NCBI RefSeq assembly: GCF_000368685.1
Contig: NZ_KB849628.1
Location: forward strand, 450,442 to 514,441
Direction of reading: 5' to 3'
Source: Acinetobacter baylyi DSM 14961 = CIP 107474
GTDB taxonomy: Bacteria > Pseudomonadota > Gammaproteobacteria > Pseudomonadales > Moraxellaceae
Length of the DNA stretch: 64,000 nt
Made by a program: the position numbers and the translations under genes. Below the pieces are notes generated by a model that saw nothing but the letters and a program-made list of their open reading frames with translations, searched no databases and was not told where the DNA came from. This document shows positions 60,416-64,000 of the stretch, one piece after another (positions within the stretch are counted from its first letter, which is position 1; the number at the start of each line of letters is the position of its first letter).

Positions 60416-61126
60416 ATGAACGCTATCGCTAAATTTACTTCAACCAATCCTAATGGTTTGGCTTTATTGAAACAAAATCAGGCATGGCTTGAGGCTTGTT
60501 TAGAAAATGAAAATGTTTGCCACTACTTTGCCATTCAAATTAAAGGCAAAGAAAGCTATCCATTTGGAGCAGAAGATCGACCTTTCTTCGATTTAGAGAA
60601 AGCTCAAATATACTTAGAACATTTGCAAGCAACCAATCCTAATATTAACTATTTTATTAGCTCAGGCGCATTTGATACTGATGCATTTGATTTTGACGAT
60701 GAAAATTTACCAATGTGGCATCGAGTATGGCTCAATAAACATCAGTATCGAATTATCAAATTACAGATACTCAAGATGACAGATTCAGAATTATCCCAAC
60801 TTATTAGCAATTATAATGAAATAAAGATATGGCAAGAAGAGCATAATACGAAAGAAATTTGTCATTGCTATACGGCCCAATCATTTGATGACTCAAATGG
60901 AGATATTTCAATTTCTTCTCAGTTTACCACCAATCTTATGACAGCACTTTCAGCAAAAATTTATTTTGAAAAAACAATGTCTAATAGGAATTTCAGAGTC
61001 ATATGCGGCCTTATGACAACTGAACAAGTAATGGGGATGGATGGTAAAGTGAATGAAGAGTTGCAAGATTTCATCGATCAACACAAGGCCCGCCTGCAAT
61101 CCCTTAGCAAGGAGTCAGCAGCATGA
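60416..61126 (+). CDS. Unknown early protein
   Basis: This 236-residue protein starts MNAIAKFTSTNPNGLALLKQ. It has aromatic/acidic stretches such as GAFDTDAFDFDDENLPMWHR. AAGGA lies about nine bases before the ATG. It overlaps the next gene by four bases. No family is recognised. Its place before the integrase suggests a host-takeover or recombination accessory role, which is inference. Confidence 0.58.
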   Translation: MNAIAKFTSTNPNGLALLKQNQAWLEACLENENVCHYFAIQIKGKESYPFGAEDRPFFDLEKAQIYLEHLQATNPNINYFISSGAFDTDAFDFDDENLPMWHRVWLNKHQYRIIKLQILKMTDSELSQLISNYNEIKIWQEEHNTKEICHCYTAQSFDDSNGDISISSQFTTNLMTALSAKIYFEKTMSNRNFRVICGLMTTEQVMGMDGKVNEELQDFIDQHKARLQSLSKESAA

Positions 61127-61533
61127 GCAACCTAATTGACTTTACCCCGATGAAGAAATCCACGGCGACTGAAAAGTTGCCACGGATTAACCTGAATGAT
61201 CCAGAAGTACGGGCTGAGATTGGTCAGGCAGATCGACTAGTGAGTTATGACATTAACGCCATGAGCATAGAAGAACTACGCGACCATGCACGTTACTTCA
61301 TTGTCATGCGACATAAAGTCTTGCTCAGTCGATCACAGCAAAGTCGGGCCTTTTCTCAAATTATACGTTTGATGAATGCATTTCTGGAACGTCGCCGCAA
61401 GGAAGAACTAGGCAAATACCATACTTCCAACAAACTGGATACTGCAGCGAAAGCAAAATCACAGGTATTTGCAGAGATCATGGACGTGCTGCCTGAAATT
61501 GCAGGCTCAACCATGGCAAGAGAGTTCTCATGA
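61123..61533 (+). CDS. Unknown early protein
   Basis: This 136-residue basic protein starts MSNLIDFTPMKKSTATEKLP and has a helical core (MSIEELRDHARYFIVMRHKV; QIIRLMNAFLERRRKEELG). It is coupled by ATGA overlaps to the genes on both sides. No domain recognised. Confidence 0.58.
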   Translation: MSNLIDFTPMKKSTATEKLPRINLNDPEVRAEIGQADRLVSYDINAMSIEELRDHARYFIVMRHKVLLSRSQQSRAFSQIIRLMNAFLERRRKEELGKYHTSNKLDTAAKAKSQVFAEIMDVLPEIAGSTMAREFS

Positions 61534-61673
61534 GTTTTCGTTACTCATCACGCTACCGCACGCTCATCGTGTTCGGTAGCAAAATGAACCATTGCTTTGA
61601 CAATGTTAATGCATCTGAGATTAACCAGTTAATCTTGGATGCCAAATTTAAAGAAGCGTGCTGGAGAGGGTAA
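61530..61673 (+). CDS. Very small early protein
   Basis: A 47-residue frame (MSFRYSSRYRTLIVFGSKMN, ending KFKEACWRG) starts inside the stop of the previous gene (ATGA). The tight coupling is the main evidence that it is real. Function unknown. About 100 bases without a gene follow. Confidence 0.5.
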   Translation: MSFRYSSRYRTLIVFGSKMNHCFDNVNASEINQLILDAKFKEACWRG

Positions 61674-61779
61674 AACGATCTGGAGCTGCGATATTCTACA
61701 TGAGTGACCATATTGCTGACCCTCTACGGCCACTCTTGAGAACATTGCAGTATTTGGGGAAATTTTGAAAGGTTAGGTT

Positions 61780-62073
61780 ATGGGTAAATATATATTTGTT
61801 GTTGAAGCAGAAAAACCACCTCAGGTGTTTATCAATGAAGTCATTCCAAATATCGGCAAAGTCATTGAAATGAAAGCTGAGGAATTACCCAAGAGAGTTG
61901 ATGCAGCCTGGCTGCAAGAGCGGTTTTCTATTTCGCGCAAGGCCTTAATAGAAAAGTTGCGGATTTTTAACAAAGGGACCGATACCAAACATTTATACGA
62001 CCCCAAAGAAGTCATGCCAATTCTCGAAAACTTGCATGTGACCAATAAGCGTGGTGCAAGACGTAAAAATTAA
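61780..62073 (+). CDS. Possible excisionase-like DNA-binding protein
   Basis: This 97-residue protein has VDAAWLQERFSISRKALIEK followed by RIFNKGTDTKHLYDPKEVMP, a pattern compatible with the winged helix of excisionases (helix, recognition helix, wing ending in a proline-containing strand). It ends 24 bases before, and convergent with, the integrase gene. Position and pattern fit a recombination-directionality factor; the family match is not firm. Confidence 0.5.
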   Translation: MGKYIFVVEAEKPPQVFINEVIPNIGKVIEMKAEELPKRVDAAWLQERFSISRKALIEKLRIFNKGTDTKHLYDPKEVMPILENLHVTNKRGARRKN

Positions 62074-62093
62074 GGGAGCGATTGCTCCCTTTT
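62071..62093. terminator. Bidirectional terminator between early operon and integrase
   Basis: AAGGGAGC-GATT-GCTCCCTT with T-rich flanks, between the convergent xis-like and integrase genes. Confidence 0.75.
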
Positions 62094-62097
62094 CTTA

Positions 62098-63120
62098 TTA
62101 TGAAGCATTCATCATTCTGGCAATATCCGAGGCCGTAGGATTGTAGTATGTATTGATCAGGGTTCTGATATCCCGATGCCCAGTAACCTTGGCCAGAATC
62201 TCGACAGGCAGCTTACGTTTGTTTACGAGTCTGGTGATCGCTTCGTGCCGTGTATCATGGAAATGAACCAGATTGTGCAGCTCTGTTTTTCCAACCGCTC
62301 TTTGCCAGCACAACCGAAAAGAATTACTGGTATGTGGAATTAATTTAACGCGATCGGCATGAGGTAACAGATCCAGCAGTGCTCTGGCTTCTGTCGAAAG
62401 TGGCACATTACGTGAATCACCATTTTTAGTCATTGGCAGATGTATGTAATCGGGGTAAATATTGTTGCAGGTAATGCCGATAATTTCCCCTTTCCTCATG
62501 GCGGTTTCAATCGCAAAAAGAAAGGCCCAGGCAACATACTGTCGGGGTGTTTTGGGCGTGGTACCTGCTTTATAGTTGAGAGCCTCAAGTATGGTCTCGA
62601 TTTCACTCTGACTGATTAATCGATTACGAGCGGGTGGCTTGGCCGGTTTGATCACTTGCGCAAATGGATTCTCTTTGAGCATAAACAGTTCATTTTTTGC
62701 ATAGTTAAAAACCGAAGTATAAAGACACATCTGCCGGTGCACGGTTCCTGCTGCAACTTCCTGTAGTCGCTTATCTCGCCAGTTTCTTACGTCAATCGCT
62801 TCGATGTCATATATTGATTTTTCGGCAAGATCGCCAAAGTACTTTTTAAAGGTTTTGATTTTTAGCTGTTGCTGAATATAAGACTTGCCCCTTTTCTTGC
62901 ATCCCACCTCGTCATAGTATTTCTGAAAAAGTGCATGGAATGAAAAGTAAGCTTTTCTTTCTATCGATTTCTGGGGATCATATTCCGCTTTCATTTCCAA
63001 TAAACGAATGGCTGCCCACTGTTCACATTCCCGAGCGGTATCTCTGGTGGCGGTATCACGAAGATTTTTATAACGAACTTGGATTCGCCAAGCATTGCCG
63101 CGTTTCACTGGTTTTTGCAT
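62098..63120 (-). CDS. int: Phage integrase, tyrosine recombinase
   Basis: This 340-residue enzyme has an N-terminal arm-binding part (KRGNAWRIQVRYKNLRD), a core-binding domain (YDIEAIDVRNWRDKRLQEVA) and a catalytic domain with the six-residue set: Arg in FAIETAMRKGEIIG, HDTRH, GHRDIRTLI and Tyr in NTYYNPT. It integrates and excises the prophage at tRNA-Val. AAGGTG 5 bases before the ATG at 63120 fixes the start; an open frame continues 45 codons upstream without a ribosome site. It lies about 200 bases from the attachment core. Confidence 0.93.
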   Translation of the reverse strand: MQKPVKRGNAWRIQVRYKNLRDTATRDTARECEQWAAIRLLEMKAEYDPQKSIERKAYFSFHALFQKYYDEVGCKKRGKSYIQQQLKIKTFKKYFGDLAEKSIYDIEAIDVRNWRDKRLQEVAAGTVHRQMCLYTSVFNYAKNELFMLKENPFAQVIKPAKPPARNRLISQSEIETILEALNYKAGTTPKTPRQYVAWAFLFAIETAMRKGEIIGITCNNIYPDYIHLPMTKNGDSRNVPLSTEARALLDLLPHADRVKLIPHTSNSFRLCWQRAVGKTELHNLVHFHDTRHEAITRLVNKRKLPVEILAKVTGHRDIRTLINTYYNPTASDIARMMNAS

Positions 63121-63325
63121 AAAATCACCTTGGTGTCGTAGCAGCACCAACGACAAAAACCAAGTAAAAACTTGGTGTCCACTTGGTGCTAAAACGGAAA
63201 TAATAAGGTGTTTTTGACGCAAATTTTGAGGATTTTGCACCCTCAAGCTGACCAATTTGGCATTAAAAACTTAGGTTCTATTCCAATTCTAGCTACTTAA
63301 ACTATTGATATTTAAGTATTAAAAT

Positions 63326-63376
63326 TTGGTAGGCATATCCAGACTCGAACTGGAGACCTCTACGATGTCAACGTAG
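63326..63376 (-). repeat. Prophage attachment site, right copy (inside tRNA-Val)
   Basis: A 51-base match, one mismatch, to 13973-14023; covers the CCA end to the anticodon stem of the intact tRNA gene. Confidence 0.9.
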
Positions 63377-63403
63377 CGCTCTAACCAACTGAGCTATACG
63401 CCT
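63327..63403 (-). tRNA. tRNA-Val (anticodon GAC)
   Basis: A complete 77-base cloverleaf on the minus strand: acceptor AGGCGTA pairs with TATGCCT, D-arm GCTCAGTTGGTTAGAGC, anticodon stem CTACG-TTGACAT-CGTAG (anticodon GAC), T-arm with TTCGAGT, and an encoded CCA end. It is the target gene of the prophage; the integrated phage end restores its 3' half. Confidence 0.95.
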
Positions 63404-63427
63404 AAGTGGTTGCAATAATATTCAGTT

Positions 63428-64000
63428 TTATTTGTGATGACAAGTGTTTTCTACACTATTGAGTTCAAATGAACAGTCTTTAAGCAATTGTTTGAATTTT
63501 ATATAATCTTTGTCTGAATATTGCTCTAAAAAATGAATTTTTGCATACAGTTTTGTCACATCAGTAAAAGGTTGCTTGTTATTTGCATGTGCAGATAAAC
63601 GTAACATCCATACTTTAAATGTTTCTGATTTTTGTTTCTTCATGGATGGCGACATTTTTCTTTGAAAACGACTAATCTGATACTCGATAAAAGAAGATTG
63701 CCCTCTTCTTTTATACGCGACATAAATACCATAAACAATGACCAGACCACAGATACTCAAAAGCATAATTACGATTGCTGAATAAACAGATCGAATTCCT
63801 AGTTTTGAGAAAAAACTTTTTTGTTGATCAACATTATAACCAATAACTTTGCTTTGCCATTGATATTGCAAATAATCACTCCAAACCCTAAAACTTTGAA
63901 TCAAATGAAAATTCTGTTGTTTCCAAAATAAATGTTGCTCACTACCCCAAATTCTTCTGTCTTCCTGAAGATAATATTGCATGCCATGCTCAAGTCGTGC
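63428..64000 (-). CDS. TgpA-like transglutaminase-family protein, C-terminal part
   Basis: The open frame enters from the right edge (ARLEHGMQYYLQEDRRIWGS) and ends at 63428. It has one membrane span (SAIVIMLLSICGLVIVYGIY), a basic segment (KRRGQSSFIEYQISRF) and a helical DUF4129-like end. YQWQSKVIGYNVDQQKSFFS is typical of the region after the transglutaminase domain in TgpA-type inner-membrane proteins. It is host chromosome, just beyond the tRNA gene; about 190 codons are in the window. Confidence 0.72.
   Translation of the reverse strand, partial: ARLEHGMQYYLQEDRRIWGSEQHLFWKQQNFHLIQSFRVWSDYLQYQWQSKVIGYNVDQQKSFFSKLGIRSVYSAIVIMLLSICGLVIVYGIYVAYKRRGQSSFIEYQISRFQRKMSPSMKKQKSETFKVWMLRLSAHANNKQPFTDVTKLYAKIHFLEQYSDKDYIKFKQLLKDCSFELNSVENTCHHK

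Overview
The window reads as a chromosome segment of Acinetobacter (A. baumannii-like or a near relative). The evidence is a low-GC genome, a hydroxamate siderophore operon of the acinetoferrin/baumannoferrin type, paired BLUF photoreceptors, and a lambdoid siphovirus prophage with an Acinetobacter-style gene set. It is not a whole replicon. Host DNA lies at both ends and an apparently intact prophage of about 49.4 kb fills the middle.

Left chromosomal part (1-14.0 kb). A leftward iron operon (8.9 kb to the window edge) encodes three NRPS-independent (IucA/IucC) siderophore synthetases, a flavin N-hydroxylase, an MFS exporter and the start of a probable ferric-siderophore reductase, behind one Fur-box-like site. 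It is followed by 4 kb of scar: two BLUF genes, a decayed relative of the resident prophage (fragments of its endolysin, its small membrane protein gene and a regulatory gene), a broken integrase of another family, and two displaced copies of the 3' half of tRNA-Val. The locus has evidently been a serial integration site.

Prophage (about 13.97-63.40 kb), bounded by a 51-base direct repeat (one mismatch); the right copy lies inside intact tRNA-Val(GAC), next to the integrase. The left arm (14.3-22.5 kb) is cargo: a TIGR04255-type three-gene operon, a P22-like Mnt/Arc/antirepressor module, a DUF6387-like protein, an alpha/beta-hydrolase lipoprotein, a LysE-family exporter and an IS end. The late block (22.5-49.6 kb, all leftward) runs from nuclease, metallopeptidase, terminase, portal and head genes through tail tube, a -1 frameshifted tail chaperone, tape measure, a tail tip with GTA/lambda-like families, two unusual fibre proteins (CotH-like; BspA/DUF285 repeats), to holin and endolysin. 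A second Mnt/Arc/Ant module sits inside the head genes and an extra lipoprotein gene inside the tail genes. The early block (49.6-56.2 kb) has a HigBA toxin-antitoxin pair, DnaB, an O-like initiator, CII and Cro.

The control region copies lambda's plan: cro, a three-site operator, cI, then three AT-rich genes exactly where lambda keeps rexAB, then a two-site operator overlapping a near-consensus promoter for the other early operon, which leads to a possible excisionase and the integrase. CI is short and lacks the self-cleaving domain, so induction may depend on the two antirepressor modules. The strongest candidate for an undescribed system is the cI-linked cassette at 56750-59542, whose first protein carries a D-x18-DLK nuclease-like signature; the TIGR04255 operon near the left attachment site is second. 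The right edge returns to the host chromosome with the end of a TgpA-like transglutaminase gene.
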